Source: Centropus unirufus (taxonomy: Eukaryota > Chordata > Aves > Cuculiformes > Centropidae). From it: a stretch of DNA of 64,000 nucleotides. Shown here in pieces: positions 38,591-50,959 of this stretch. The stretch spans positions 1,449,142 through 1,513,141 of the forward strand of contig VYZI01000057.1 in the NCBI GenBank assembly GCA_013397695.1, in the 5' to 3' direction. The notes beneath the pieces are model-generated. The model had not been told where the DNA came from, ran no database searches, and worked only from the letters and a program-made list of their open reading frames with translations. Every line of letters begins with the position of its first letter. Position 1 is the stretch's first letter. The position numbers and the translations under genes are program-made.

Positions 38591-40577
38591 TGTTCCCCTG
38601 TATAACCAATCACTGAGGGGTTGGAAATGTCAAAGAACTCTTTGTCCATGTTTTCTACCTGTGGATATGTCAGAATCACAGCCTTTATGCTCTGCTGATG
38701 AATATATGTTAAGCTCCTTCCCAAGAGAAAAAGGAGAAATTTCTTCAGTTGGAAAGGCAATAATAATGTCCTTCCACCGCATTTCTTCCACTAAACACGC
38801 AAAGTTTTTCACTGGGGACACTAATTATCTTTCAGTCAGTAGGTTCTAAGGCTAACAGCCACATTAGAGAATGTGAAAATATCTTCAGGGCTCAGAGTGC
38901 TTGCTTAAAAGCTGACTCTTGTCTGGACTACTCTTGTGCGAGTGATCATCTCCATTATAGTTTAGACAGAGAATATTATTGGTTTACATAAATCTAGAAA
39001 GAAGGCATCCTTACTATATTTCCAGAGTTTAACACAAACTTCCCCTACTTATGATCTTTATTTTTTTAACATCATTACTGTCAAACTAATTTCCACCTGT
39101 GCAATCCAAGGTAAATATTCTGTAAGCCTACAGCTTCAGGCTGAAGAGTTAAAACAAAAAAGTCAAAAAACTCACCAGAACCTGTTCCCTGGTGAGGTAG
39201 CTATGCACTGTATAAAGTGGAGCTGAAGGTTATTGGCCCATCAACATTAGTTCTGATATAAACTCTTTAGACTCTTTCACTAACTATGTTGACATAGCTC
39301 TATATTATTCATTTAACCTGCACTTCATTTTACTCCTAATATGTGGTCATGTTTTGTAAATGTAAACCTGAATATAAGGCATTCAATGCTAAACTCTTGA
39401 TTGGTGTAAATCAGAGCATTATAGTGAAAATAAGCCTCATTAGCCTAGCTGAGGATCCAACCCTTTCTCAACACCTGCAAATGCAACTATGTTTCTTCCT
39501 AGAATAGGTCCTGAGTATGACTCAATTTTCAGTAAAACGTTTGAGATTTATGATCAGTACACTTTTCGTTGCGTTAAAAGACTAATTAAAATGAAAATTT
39601 GTACTGTTAAAGGAAAACTAAAATGCTTCTATGCAAGATGCACTAAAACTAAGTGAATAATTCATCTATTTTTCATATCCAAATTTACTCACGTTATAAA
39701 ATCCACTGACAACTTCTGTTATAGAGATTATAGGCAATTTCTTCAGAGCATCCAATAATTAGAAAGCTATGCTGGTTTCTTGGGGTGGACACGTTGTGCT
39801 TACAGAACTTCTTTGCTTTGTGATTGGACTATCAGGTTTCCGATGTGAACATCTGCATTTATGAATTCAATTCTTACTAGCTTTAGAACCCATGAAAATA
39901 TGGACTACATACTTTCTAAGGTAAGCATTAACTGTAACTTATTGTAAGTATTCCACGGCATATGATAGTCCTACTCCCACTGATCATCATTCTGAGTTTT
40001 TAGCAAATTTCAAATCCTTGAACAATCAAAACTAAGCCCTTAAGCAAACAAGCAGTGATCAATCCAAGCCCCTGCAACTCAAACAATCCCAAACCAATTG
40101 GTCTAGTTGTTTTATGATTAGATTTTTTGTAAGGATAGATTTGAAAACTCAGAATACTATTATCGATTCATTAAACTATAGTATATTCACTAATGTCCTT
40201 CTCTCCCAGGTAATGGGATTTGTAATTGTTTCACTTCAGTAGCTAAGAGATTTTCCTCAGTATTTCTTTGCGGTTCCTTCTTATATGCCATTTCCCTGAT
40301 AAAAACAAGGTTTAAGATACTCCACCAGGTCTGTTTCTACCTTTAAAGCATTAGTATTTTGTTTTCCCATCTCAAGGTAACAATTAGAGTCATATCTCTT
40401 TTGAAAAAAAATTTTGATTCAGCCCAGTTGATTTCTGTGGTAATTACTGCTATGCTCAGAATTACTATATTGAACAGATACCCTTAACGTACACACATTA
40501 TCTTCAATTGCATAGGCTTCTCTTTCCCTGCTTATATAGAAATATCATTGTAATTCCACTGGTGTAATTCTACGAAC

Positions 40578-40765
40578 AGGCTAGGCTTGTAGAGAAAAGT
40601 AATATCTTTTATTAGACCAAGAGAGATAGTCAGGAGAGAAAACAAGCTTTGGGCTCAGAAAAATAATGAAAGTCCTCTGAGACAAAAAAACTTCTCTTGT
40701 TTTTCCTCCAACTGTATTATTTGGTCATATAAAAGATATAACCTTTTCCCTATAGGCCTAACTGT
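40578..40765. mobile_element. Degenerate fold-back repeat with long terminal inverted repeats
   Basis: The left arm (about 40579-40620) contains taggcttgtagagaaaag and atcttttattagaccaa. The right arm (about 40721-40765), reverse-complemented, contains taggcctatagggaaaag and atcttttatatgaccaa. The arms are about 42-45 bp with a few mismatches around a centre of about 100 bp. This is the structure of a non-autonomous DNA transposon or fold-back element. The motif (ttttattagaccaa, then caagctttgggct) resembles an old amniote interspersed repeat I remember but cannot name. No coding capacity. Confidence 0.7.
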
Positions 40766-41404
40766 CCTTGGTTATAGTAGATTACTTACAACAGAGATAG
40801 GTCAAAAAGAAGTTGTAGAACAAAAAAAAGGCAAACCAAAATTAAAAAAAATACAGTTAAAGAAGGTAAAATCGTGGCCTAGACAAATAGCAAGTCGTAC
40901 ATAAAATAGCCTGTTTGGCAGTGCTGAAGATGGCCTCTTCAACCTTCAACACCATGATCAGATTGATTGCCAGGACTGTTAACCTCTAGACCAAAAGACA
41001 ACTAACAGATTTTCATAGAGAGTGCACAGGCAAGTTGCTCATTAGCACACTATCAGCTATCTGCAGAAATAAAGCAGGAAATCAGGGGGCACTCAGGCGA
41101 AGTTATGTGCATCTAGGAGATTTAAGAATATGAAGACTCTGAAAGAATCTCTCGATGCATATCCATGGCAAATGGAAGGCTATAGATTGCAGGAACCTTT
41201 ACTAGCAAGGTCTGTTCCTGGGCTTTCCTGCTCCTGGACTGAGTGTTAGTGTCTAGGGGAATTAAATTAGTAGTAATTTCACAACAGAGGGAAATTGATG
41301 GGTGGGAGCTTAAACAAGCAAATGAGTCCATAGGAATATAAAGGATATATTTGATAAGTCTGATGGTGTCTGAGGATATCACAAAAACACTACGAAAGAT
41401 CATT
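40766..41404 (-). other. GRID2: GRID2 intron between the fold-back repeat and the CR1 mosaic
   Basis: No confident element. The composition becomes more balanced after about 40900, and part of this may be unrecognised upstream sequence of the plus-strand CR1 copy that follows. The 103-codon minus-strand frame at 41122-41433 has no known domain. Confidence 0.55.
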
Positions 41405-41880
41405 GTGCCTGGAAAAAGGCAGGCATCGCACACATCTTAAAAAAGCACAAGAGGATTCAGTGAAGTAAAGACAGACCAACTAACCTCAGTTCTTTGAGCA
41501 AACCTGTTTGAGAGGCACTTCCAAAGCCACAAAGAACAACCCAGTGCTGAAGAACAGCTGGCAGAGATTTTCCAGGGAAATGATGCATCATCTGACGATT
41601 GTTTTCTGCAGTAAGGAAGACTGCCTTGATGGATGATGGGATGGCAGTTGGCTTGACTTTAGCAACGCTTTTGACATGGTTTATAAGCTTGTAGCGCAGG
41701 TTACATTAGTAACAGGGGAGCGGCAGAGAGCTAGACTTGTTCAGCCAGGAGAGGAGGCTGTCTCATCACTGCCTGTAACTGTGCGCTACTGAGGAGGTCG
41801 AAGCAGACTGCTTGGTGAGGTCTGACAGTGAAAGAATGAAAAGCAACAGTCACAGGCTGCAGCAAAAGCAAAAACAGGGC
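41405..41880 (+). mobile_element. CR1 LINE fragment, plus strand, reverse transcriptase and 3' region, heavily decayed
   Basis: Translating with frame changes gives fragments like CR1 ORF2: DRPTNLSSL (for the RPVSLTSV motif), then LDFSNAFDMV (the reverse transcriptase LDFSKAFDTV motif). At about 41735-41875 a 3' segment resembles the CR1 QPGEEEA region. Stops and indels interrupt every frame. The orientation is opposite to the neighbouring CR1 pieces. Confidence 0.75.
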
Positions 41881-41929
41881 CTGTAATCATGATGCAACTT
41901 CCATTTGTCTGTAGAAGATCTCATCAGGG

Positions 41930-42205
41930 TCCTCCTGATCAGGCAGCCTCTAGTAAACGTCCACAACAGTGTCACCCATACTAGCCTTGCCCCTTAAATA
42001 TTCCCTTAAAACTCTCAATTCAATCCTCATCCACGCCCAGGCAGAGCTTGATACATTCCAGTTGGTTCCTCACATAAACAATTCCACTATGTCACCCTGC
42101 TGGCCTCTCTTTCCTGTAAGTACATAGCCATCCAGCACTGCTTTTTCATTTGTTCGATACTGGCAATTTGAACTCTGTAGCCTGAAGTTTTCCATACCTG
42201 TTGTC
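41930..42205 (-). mobile_element. CR1-type LINE fragment, minus strand, endonuclease region
   Basis: Read on the minus strand with frame changes, this resembles the C-terminal half of the LINE endonuclease: AVLDGYVLTGKER, then NQLECIKLCLGVDED-like text, then MGDTVVDVY followed by LPDQEDPDEIFYRQMEVAS. These fit the remembered avian CR1 pattern around GDIVVGVYYR. Stop codons are present. This part of the element normally lies far upstream of the 3' end, so the piece is separate from the CR1 3' end next to it. Confidence 0.75.
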
Positions 42206-42229
42206 AATTCAGGATAAAACAGAGTAGCA

Positions 42230-42700
42230 CAGAACCATAGAATCATTTGATTGCAAAAGACTGCTACTAAACCAGATGCCCGAGTACCTCATCTGCTCAT
42301 CTTTTAAATACTTCCAGAGATGGGAACTCCACCACCACCCTGCACAGCCTCTGCCAGGGCCTGATGACCCTCATAGTTAAGAAATTTATCCTTATGTCTA
42401 ACCTGAACCTGCCCTGATGCAACTTGAGGCCATTCCCTCTCATCCTATCACCTGTTGCTTGGAATATAAGACAAGGCACCCACCTCTCCACAACCTCCTT
42501 TCACGTAGTTGTAGGCAGTGATAAGGTCTCCCTCCAGCCTCCTCCTCTCCAGGCTAAACAACCCCAGCTCCCTCAGCCGCTCCTCATAACCCTTGTTCTC
42601 CAGCCCCTTCACCAGCTTTGTTGACTTTCTCTGGGTGTGCTCAAGAAGATCAACATCCCTCTTGTAGAGAGGGGCCCAAAGGAGAGCTACAGCTAACGAT
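42230..42700 (-). mobile_element. CR1 LINE, 3' part, minus strand
   Basis: The 3' tail is at the low-coordinate end (aaccatagaatcatttgatt). Minus-strand frames at 42448-42717 and 42297-42491 encode the ORF2 C-terminus: ALLWAPLYKRDVDLLEHTQR, then LVKGLENKGYEERLRELGLF and SLERRRLEGDLITAYNYVKG. The match breaks off near 42700, so about 470 bp of a 5'-truncated copy remains. A frameshift separates the two open segments. Confidence 0.94.
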
Positions 42701-45700
42701 AAGGTCTCATAACTCATATGGACATATAATTTGAGTTATAAAGGCTGGTGTTCATGTAAATTGGTCATTTTCCAATTTCTGAATAGTATTAAAACTTGAA
42801 AATGCTTTAATTTTATTTTTTTTTATTATTTTAAGTGATGATACAGTAGGAAGTGCTTCAGCAAAACTTCTAACAAGGTCCCCTCCTACTATTTTTTTTA
42901 CTTGTTTCACACTTTCTAGCTGGAAAAGTTCCAGGTTTTGTCTTTGACTGTCTCTTTTTTTTTTTAACTAGGGCAAGAATTTTCCAACTCTGCAAAAGGA
43001 AGATTGCACGAAACAAGTATTCTCAAAATTACAAAAAATCTAAAGGTGTCATGACCTACTTTTAATGCTATTTGGGACAGGAAAGTCAATTCACAGCTAG
43101 GAAACAGTTTATGAAAAGTTTGTGTATGTTAGGTGGAACACTTCTGAGACAGGCAAGCAGCTTATTTCAGTTTTAGACTGTCTTAAAACTCAGGAAGCTA
43201 GATCATCTTGATAAACCTGTTTTAGACAAATTTTAAAGTCCCGCTGATTTGCCTTTTCTAGGCAAATGGCATGGGTCAGAAGTCTTAATTCATCATTCAG
43301 ATGGTAGAATTAGAGATTTAGATTTCAGCAGCATTTAGATTGTTTGCAATCACACCACAACAGGTACTTTTAAGAGTATAGATCACTGAAAGCCTGAAAT
43401 TTCCTGTGGACTTCATGAAGCTTTTTCTGACAGATTAGATAATGGCTGGTTACTAATCTGTAATAAAAAAACCACACAACACTACTTTATAGGTTTGGTT
43501 TCTGCTGTTCCTTCTTTGATGAAACAATTCTTTGAGCATCACAATCGGCTGTTTGTTCTTTAAAGCAAAGGCTCTTTTTCTTTTTGTTTAGTAGAACACA
43601 GAATTCTTGTGTAAAATACCTAAGGAAAAAAGTCTCTTTGAACAAGATAAACTTGTCTTTTCAAAAGTAAGTCTGACTTAGTGATTAGTAGTTTCTCAAG
43701 GCATCAGGCTGGCTATTTAATTCTAACTCAAACTCTCCTACTTTGAAATTAATTGCGGGCAAATATCAAAATTTGAATTAATACCTTAAAAAAGAAACAA
43801 AAAAACCTTCCTTAAATGCAGAACAAAAAGATAAAGCAACTTCTTGCACACAAAAATAAGATCTTTTCTATTTTGTAGCTAGTATGTAAATGATATTAAA
43901 AAAGAGTTCTGCAGACAGCAAAGTCTTTAACGCAGGTCTTAAAGACTAAAGAAACTGATGAAAGTCTATGGACTTCAGGTGTCTCTGGATCAGAGTGCAC
44001 CAGCCTAGATGGTCAGTCCCATTTGTATTTTGCTCTTCTCAAAATCTAAAGGAATATGGCTGAAAAATTCCCTGTGAATAAATTATCTCATGGAATTAAT
44101 TGTTCCAGTTCCTGGTGATTTGTTCATAGATTTTAGGTATTGACAATAAAAAAAGAAAAGATGGGAGACCCCCCAACCATCACTTCAGCATTTCTCTTTT
44201 TTGACTGAATGTTTGGAACTCTTCATTGGATCATCTAATAGGAAAGGAATCTGTGGTGTATCCTTGGCACAAGTATTTATCTGAGAGTTCCTAGCCAAAG
44301 AGGGAAGATGAACTACAGTGGAAAACTTTGAGCGATTCCCAAAGATCCCCAGGTCTGGGCTGTGCCAGGGGCCTGGCAATAGCACCAGCATTTCTAGCAG
44401 TCTGTGCAGGCTACAAATTGACAGGAAACCAAAGAAATATCTGCAAAACTTAATTTTGGAGTCATATATTTCTCTTAGCTCAGCATTCCTAGACAAAACA
44501 GCATATTGTTGGAATTTAGGAAATTAATTAATCAGCAAAGCAACTGAAATTCCATAAGAAATAATGAATGTGTGGTGGGACCACCAAAGATGGGATTAAT
44601 TGGAATACAGAAACACTCTTACCTGATTGTTTTTGCATTAACAATTTTGTAAAACCTCTAATTATTACATCACAACACCTGCAATTCTGAAATCTAGAGT
44701 TTAATATCAGGATTCTCAGATTTGCTTTTTTTTATAACCCGACCAGATACATTTGCTATGTATTTGCAATTCACTTTCTCTGCAGCAATGAAACAGCACA
44801 GTAACAACAAATCCAGAAACCCAGAAGATAACAGAAAAGATGCTGTGTATCATTAGAATAGTAAAATTCATCACAGCTGCAGAATTCCATATAATCTGAG
44901 TTAATCTGCAAGTGTAGAGAATGTACGGAGAAAAAATCCCATATCAACTCTTTTGGGTCAGAGCCAGGTCGCACAATGCGTAAATGCATTTCTCACAGAC
45001 ATCCAACAGACATTTTTACTGCTGCTATATCAAGTATCTTCTTAAGAATTTTGGATAATGGATGCAAATTAATGCAATTTGCAATTTTTTTCTTGCCTCA
45101 TTCCAATTGCATGAATCCAGCAAAGCCCATAAGCACAAGGGAACCAGACTTAGGAAGCATGAGTTAAAAGTGGAGTTAGGGTTTTTCTTGTAACGAAGCT
45201 ACTGTCATCTTCCAGCAAAACACAGCTAACATGAATACGAAGCCTCTTTGATAGTACAGAAGATTCTGCACTTGCAATGTCTATAGTCCCAAGTGGGATA
45301 TGTGGGAGAAACTTAGGGTGGTAAAGAGCTTTCCACTGCCCCATATCCGAAATCTTGTCCAAGTGAGCAGAATCAGACATAAAGACGCATTCTTGCAAAA
45401 GAGGAAAACACAAAGAAAACCCCAAAACTCTCATGGAAAGACACAAAAAATAGACTAAGGTCCTGGCCAAGAACTTCTGGATCTGACTCAGCTAAAAGTC
45501 AATATATTTTCATTAGTCTTCATTATCTCTTTTGATCATAATCTGCCTTTTATGACCCATTCTAAAGCTTAAAGCATAGGTTATCATCAATGTCACCTTA
45601 AAGAATCACTGTACCTTTCCACCACACACTTCTACTTTTGAAACCATAGGAACATAATGAACCTCTTAAAATGTACATGGTCAAAGGTAAAATGTTGGCA

Positions 45701-47617
45701 GCTGTGATGAGAGGAATGAATTTCACCCTATCTAAAAGTCATGCTTTTAAAGCCATATCTATCTAAGAGGAATACAAGTGTAGAATTTCTTGCTTGATTC
45801 AGTGTTTGCATAACAGCAGCAATTCAAATAACCATTTTAAATGCTGATGAGAACTGTAGTACAATATAGACAAACTTTCAATAATTCTTCCATAGGGTCG
45901 TTATCACTGGAAGTGATCTTCAAACGCAATTCAGTAGGAAAATATCAGCAGTGATTTGATTTAAAAGAAAGGGGATAGGAAAAATACTAAAGAACCAGAT
46001 TTCTCTTAATGCTGTCAAACACACAAGGATCTCATTGCCAAAGATAAACTGAGATCTCTATTGACTTCAGCCGTTCCCAGCTAGTACACCAGTGTGGTCT
46101 GTATTGAAATCACACCAAAGGATTCCAACAATATGAATGGGCATTGAACTTAGTGCCTGAATTTCCAATCTGTAAATCAGGATAGATTAGCTGCCTTATC
46201 TTATTAGGATGCCAGGAGTATAATTTCATAAATGTCTATGCCTATCACCATTCTCATGAAACAAACTTTTATGCATACCAAAGAAACACAAGTACTTGGT
46301 TAAATAACTACAGGCCTGAGTTTAAACTGGAACAGTTCAGAATGAAACTATGGAACTTACTTTTGTACAGCAACATTTTCCATCTTTTTGGAAGTTTGTG
46401 ATGTTCCAGCATTCCCTTTGTCCCAAATTCAGCCTCGATCTGATTGCCTGGAGTCTGAGCACTTCTTTGCTTCTCATACACATTAACAACTTTAGTCCAG
46501 ACCTCACTGCCTTCCAGTATCTCCTGTGAAGCTGACTGAAGCATTCTCACAAATTCTATTCATGCTCACTGCATGTAGCACTTATGACAACACCAAACAT
46601 CCCATTCATTAATATGTTGGTCCCAACTCTCTGGCTCACTATTTGCATGGTTTATTACATGCTGATAAGCAGTTGACGCAATGGAAAACACAAGTCAAAT
46701 GCCACCAAAAACAAGTCAAATGCCACATTGCTTTTAAGAGAGGCTGAAAACTGGTAGATAGCACAGATGGAACTCAATTAACACAAGGTGTGAGCTGGCC
46801 TGCTGAGTTAATGCAAGAAGTGAACAACACCACTTTTAAAGAGGTAAATAAAATAGGAATTTTGAAAGAAATTCTATTTCAGTGATGCAAACCGAAATAT
46901 GATGTAGATGTTCTTAACTTCCAAATCATGAGCTACACAAGCTGATATCTACTATATCTGTACTTTTAAATAAATGGATTAAAATTGCTCTGGAGGCCAA
47001 GGAGATTTCTGAAAGTTTCCAGATACAGTTCTAATTTTGGGAAGAAGTCAGATACTTTTCTTTGCAAGATTATGATCCATCACCACATGCGAAATCCCAA
47101 ACAGCATGCATTCTCAGAAATAAAGATCCAAGATTAAATACTTCATTTACATACTGAATTACCTGGTAGAACTCTATGTGAACGTCAATGTGTATGAATC
47201 ATATCAAATTGATTAATTTTAATACGAATCCAAATGAATCTTAAGACAGCTCTTCTATTTTAACACAGTGATATTGATTAAAATCTATTTTCCACTCCCT
47301 AAAAACAATAATGTTGATGGAGAAAAATTCAGGGATCTATATGAATAAGACTGAAGAAATTCATGATCCAGCACCAAATAAGGAGTCATACAGGAATCTT
47401 AATACCACAAATACAAAGGGAATGTCAAAGCACAGAATCATAGGGAACCCAAGTAAAACAAAATGTGGCTTTACTTGCCTGAAAGAAAATTTTGTTTGTT
47501 TACTTGACATGGACATACTAAAGCATACATCCAGCAACTCAACTCTATCTTGACTTTATTTTTGAGACATAACTGATTTGTGTGATCAGACTTGATAATC
47601 TTACCTCAAAGACTAAT
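42701..47617 (-). other. GRID2: GRID2 intron between two CR1 copies
   Basis: AT-rich, with no recognised exon or transposon. A direct duplication of caagtcaaatgccac occurs at 46691-46705 and 46712-46726. Minus-strand frames such as 44185-44496 and 45150-45470 are unrecognised and probably chance. Confidence 0.75.
46691..46726. repeat. Short direct duplication, period 21 bp
   Basis: caagtcaaatgccac occurs twice with starts 21 bp apart. Confidence 0.85.
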
Positions 47618-48845
47618 CATAGAATCATAAAATCACTAGGCTCGAAGAGACCTCAGAGATCATCGAGTCCAACCATACCTGTCCAGCACTAAACCAATAT
47701 CCCGGAGCACCTCATTTACCTGTCTTTTAAATATATCCAGGGAGGGTGCTTCCACCACCTCCCCCAGCAGGAAACACCTGCTGACCCTGTTGGTAAAATT
47801 TTTTTTCCTAATCTCCAATCTGAATCTCCCCTGGCACAGCCTGAGGCCAGTCCCCCTTGTCCTTTCACCTGTCGCTTGGAAGAAGAGACCAGCACCCCCC
47901 TCTCCACAACCTCCTCTCAGGCAGCTGCAGGCAGTGATAGGGTCCCTCCTCAGCCTCCTCTTCTCCAGGCTAAATAACCCCAGTTCCCTCAGCTGCTCCC
48001 CATCACCCTTGTTCTCCAGCCCCTTCACCAGCTTTGTTGCCCTTCTCTGAACACACTCTAGAATCTCAACATCCTTCTTACAGAGAGGTGTCCAGAACTG
48101 AACACAGAATTCGAGGTGCGGCCTCACCAGGGCTGTGTACAGGGGCAGAATCACCTCCCTGGACCTGCTGGCCACGCTGTTTCTGATACAGGCCAAGATG
48201 CCATTGGCCTTCTTGGCCACCTGGGCACAGTGATAGCTCAGTCGACTGTTCAGTCGCCTGCCAACCAACAACCCCAGGTCCTGCTCCTCCAAGCAGCTTT
48301 CCAGCCACTCTTCCCCAAGCCTGTAGCGCTGCACAGGGTTGTTGTGTCCCAAGTGCAGGACCCGGCATTTGGCCTTGCTAAACCTCATCCCATTGAGCTC
48401 AGTCCATCAGCCCGGCCTGTCCAGATCCCTTTGAAGAGCTTCACTACCCTTAAGCAGATCAACACTTCCTCCCAGCTTAGTGTTGTGCATGAACTTGCCA
48501 AGGGTCCATTCAATCCCTTCGTCCAGGTCATTGAAAAAAATATTGAACAGGACTGGACCCAGCACTGAGCCCTGGGGAACACCACTTGTGATTGGCCCCC
48601 AGCTGGATTGAGCTCCATTTTACCACAACTCTTTGGGCCTGACCATCCAGGAAGTTTTCCACCCAGGAGAGGGTGCACCTGTCCAGACCAATGGCAGCCA
48701 GTTTCTGAAGCAGAATGCTGTGAGAAACAGTGTCAAACACTTTACTGAAGTCCAGGTAGACTACATCCACAGCCCTTCCCTCATCCAGTAAGCAGGTCAC
48801 TTTGTCATAGGTAGAGAACAGGCTAGTTTTGCAGGACCTGATGTA
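47618..48845 (-). mobile_element. CR1 LINE, 3' 1.2 kb, minus strand, with decayed ORF2
   Basis: The longest CR1 copy. The 3' end at about 47618-47680 shows the tail tgattttatgattctatgat, read on the minus strand. Going upstream on the element, a 242-codon frame (48388-47660) carries the ORF2 C-terminus, with KCRVLHLGHNNP, SRSREVILPLYTALVRPHLE and LENKGDGEQLRELGLFSLEK. The reverse transcriptase core lies at 48800-48528 with VVYLDFSKVFDTVSHSILL. Between these the frame shifts, and the catalytic FADD box is replaced by FMHN. The copy is therefore 5'-truncated and cannot encode active reverse transcriptase. Relatively good preservation suggests a younger copy than the others here. Confidence 0.96.
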
Positions 48846-50687
48846 AAAAGAAAGTAGGATTCACTGAGGTTACCTCTCTTTTTGGAGCTTCTAAAAGTGT
48901 GGGGAGAGAAGTATTATTTGCATGTTTTTCAGGATGTTCTTCTATTTCTCATTATTAGAGGTAGTTTGTTATAGAACTTTTTACGTGAATTACTGCCTTT
49001 GCTATTTATTATGTGGCCGCATTATTATGATTATTGCTGTTGTGTGTAGATACCTAATCACTACTTACATTGTTATCATAATAATGACTGGGAAAACTAA
49101 AGCTCTCATTTGGTGAATTAAACTACAAGAAGGAGCAACCTTTGTTCCTTATTTGTTTTGAGAAGTCATTGCCAATCAAGTGCTGCCTCACAGTTCAGCA
49201 TCTGCTGGAAATATCCTTTTCCACTCAAGCTCAGCTGCAGCTCAACTACACCATATGTGAATGTTTAGATTTTTCTCATTCACATTCAAGAAATATTTCA
49301 TTTATAAAATTAAAATGATTAAGATGCTCTCCAGTTTGATAAGGGTCATTTAGGGATGACAGTCACTGATGGCTTGGACTGGATTTGAATCAGTGAGGTA
49401 AATAAGGCACATTCTGTAATTTGTTAGCATTTCCTGAGCCAAGCGCAACTGTCTTTTACATGTTCACATCAAGAAAAGTAATGTAATTTGATCAGGCCAA
49501 GCTGCAAGTGCAAACTTCTTGGCAGACTCGACAAAAAGCAATGATAATACTAAAATGCATAGGCAGGTTGTCAAGGGAAGTGAACAAACTTTCAACCGTA
49601 CACTTTTAAAGAAAACCCTGCAATGGAGGGGCTGAAAATGTCATCTACAACAGTACCCACAGCTGTTCTGGAGGTGAAGAATTAGTTTATGAACTGCAGC
49701 CATGCTACTTATTAAATGAACTCAGACAAGAGTTAAATCTGTTCATTTACTTAACTTTATTGTTGGCAGTGGAGCAAATCCTCAGTGATGTAAATTGGAA
49801 TTCAAGCCATGACAATTTCTAGCATGAAAGTGTCTGACCCTAGATGTATTTATTTTGCTTGAAAAAGTAAAGACAGTTTATATGTAAATGAGACACAGAT
49901 TTCCAGCTCTGTATAATTTGTCAACATGGATGTTAATTTCACATTGACTGAGCATTCTCTGTTTTAGAATAGTAATAGGCTTTGATCCACCAATCCTTAC
50001 TCATAGCAGTAATCTCGTTATGGTGGTAGCATTAGAGGAACAAAATAAAGTCGACTGACATGAACATTTTTAGGTGAATTCATATCATATGATACTTTCT
50101 TTAATATAATTTCTTTGGTATATTTCCTGGCCTCTTTCAACGTGAGTGAAGCTAAGAGCTAAAATGAAATTCTCGGGCATCTATTAAAAGTCAACGTCTC
50201 AATGGATTTTCAGAGAATAGTACTTTTTGCAATTGGATTTGGATGTAGGGAGAAATATAATATTATAGGGCAAATCTGATATCAAAACTGCTGCTGCCCT
50301 TTCTTTTCTTCATTATAAAAGGTTTCATACTTGAATGGAGTAAACATGGAGCTTAAATCTTTCACATGAAGTGTTTCTTGGAAGAATTTGCCCTCCTAGG
50401 AGTTTAAAGAATAAATCCAGATTCTCTGATTGATTCTCACTCTTGATAGAACTGGTGTTAATCCCCAGACTCTGCTTTTAAGGCTTTGAAAAGAGTCTTA
50501 AAGTATCTTTAAAAGGAAGAGTGCTAAATCTATTTCAAGGTGTGTCATAAGATAGACTATAGACATAATACGTTTTACAAAGAGGACATATTTAAAATGT
50601 TTCTCAAGACACAACACTGAATTAAGTCATTTCCCCTGAAAAATACCAAGAGAAAGATGCCAGGTGCAGCAAGTGAATAACAGCATG
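48846..50687 (-). other. GRID2: GRID2 intron, no recognised element
   Basis: AT-rich unique sequence between the long CR1 copy and the Tigger-like element. No exon, RNA gene or clear repeat was seen. Confidence 0.75.
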
Positions 50688-50959
50688 TAGGCCTACCTGA
50701 GAGATATTGCATGTTTGGGTCCAGATCACTGCAATAAAGCAAATATCACAATAAAGCTAGTCACACAATCCTTTTGTTTTCCCAGTGCACATAAAAGTAA
50801 TGTTTACACTATACTGTAGTCTACTGTTATACCAACCTTCTGTCTAAAAAAATGCACCTACCTTAATTAATAAATACTTCATTGCTACAAAATGGCACAA
50901 TAAAAACCCATATCTGCAAAGCGCATTAAAGTGAAGAACAATAAAATGAGGTAGGCCTG
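50688..50959. mobile_element. Tigger1-like non-autonomous DNA transposon (pogo/Tc1-mariner MITE), about 272 bp
   Basis: The left end reads aggcctacctgagagatatt, and the right end, reverse-complemented, reads caggcctacctcattttatt. They share AGGCCTACCT as terminal inverted repeat. The right side is followed by the dinucleotide TA, the expected Tc1/mariner target-site duplication; the left side has tg, probably a mutated TA. Internal blocks such as gcaataaagcaaatatcaca, tttacactatactgtagtct, ccttaattaataaatacttc and gcgcattaaagtgaagaaca closely follow the two ends of mammalian Tigger1 as I remember it. The transposase-coding middle is absent. The family call is by recall, not by search. Confidence 0.85.

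Larger units (their letters stand above)
29472..40577 (-). other. GRID2: GRID2 intron upstream of the first visible exon, proximal part
   Basis: Starts with acceptor ttctctttcag at 29482-29472. AT-rich with no recognised exon; I looked for the expected upstream exon end (EELGRGVRK) without success. Notable stretches are a pyrimidine-rich block at about 33620-34070 that keeps a 203-codon plus-strand frame open (33458-34069), an A14 run at 36283-36296, a CAA repeat near 37468-37481, and an 18-bp palindrome at 38573-38590. No transposon is confidently recognised. Confidence 0.82.

Noticed and set aside
38464..38821. Two overlapping minus-strand frames (98 and 63 codons), considered as an exon or processed pseudogene
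   Set aside because: No recognisable family. The frames overlap in different phases, there are no paired splice sites and no poly(A) tail.
48116..48568. 150-codon plus-strand frame
   Set aside because: It is the antisense shadow of the GC-rich CR1 ORF2 copy on the minus strand.
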